DNA from: CAYRYU01 sp964428355 | Lineage (GTDB): Bacteria > Muiribacteriota > Ozemobacteria > Ozemobacterales > Ozemobacteraceae | NCBI GenBank assembly: GCA_964428355.1 | Contig: CAYRYU010000086.1 | Coordinates: 1 to 30,221, forward strand | Reading direction: 5' to 3' | Length of the DNA stretch: 30,221 bases | Shown: one piece after another, positions 30,212 through 30,221 of the stretch | How the letters are laid out: the number at the start of each line of letters is the position of its first letter | Position numbering within the stretch: position 1 is the first letter of the stretch | Notes under the pieces: model-generated | Database searches by the model: none | What the model saw: the letters and a program-made list of their open reading frames with translations, nothing else | Told to the model about the DNA's origin: nothing | Translations under genes and position numbers: made by a program

Positions 30212-30221
30212 GCCTTTCCTG

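Noticed and set aside
1..30221. tRNA, rRNA or riboswitch genes
   Set aside because: I saw no cloverleaf with a TTCGA-type loop, no rRNA-like stretch and no known aptamer core when reading both strands.

Overview
The window is about 30 kb of G+C-rich bacterial DNA from a draft, probably metagenome-derived scaffold. Three runs of exactly 100 N (5275-5374, 14062-14161, 20655-20754) mark joins of unknown length. Many products carry signal peptides, and there are an OmpA-type peptidoglycan-binding protein, type IV prepilin-like proteins, a LexA/DinB pair and a VanX-like dipeptidase. Together these indicate a Gram-negative (diderm) heterotrophic bacterium with a large exported proteome. Nothing here is a ribosomal or other phylogenetic marker, so I do not name a phylum. 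Several unrecognised exported or membrane proteins suggest a poorly sampled lineage.

Left part (1-6720, minus strand). A compact operon reads leftward from about 3880: a large PilX-like membrane-anchored protein, a prepilin, an OmpA-domain protein, a second prepilin, and a third prepilin cut by the window edge. All are overlapping or nearly so, which suggests one pilus- or pseudopilus-like envelope machine. Upstream are a divergent purD with its own promoter, a scaffold gap, and a secreted glycine-zipper protein behind a perfect-consensus sigma70-type promoter.

Middle part (6940-17883, plus strand). It holds htpX with a strong terminator, then a large secreted TPR/coiled-coil protein with an exact 93-bp internal duplication and an Asp-rich repeat segment. 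Next come two unrecognised proteins, a FIST-sensor/class III nucleotidyl cyclase cut by a gap, a small membrane protein, and a secreted protein. A non-coding stretch of about 540 bp follows, with two repeat families, and then a two-gene unit of a small exported protein and an exported HExxH metalloprotease.

Right part (18014-30211). A VOC-family gene diverges from a lexA-dinB SOS unit, whose promoter carries four helically phased 11-bp direct repeats. A 56-bp tandem repeat array starts on the dinB stop codon and contains the third gap. It is followed by an ABC-F ATPase (uup), tail-to-tail with an exported GH114/TM1410-like glycosidase. Then come two paralogous exported clostripain-like (C11) cysteine peptidases, a 17-bp tandem array of palindromes, a large terminator-like hairpin, and a cluster of three exported enzymes: a serine beta-lactamase-like hydrolase, a DJ-1/PfpI-family protein and a VanX/DdpX-like D-Ala-D-Ala dipeptidase. 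The general theme is envelope construction and extracellular or periplasmic hydrolysis, with an SOS module in between.
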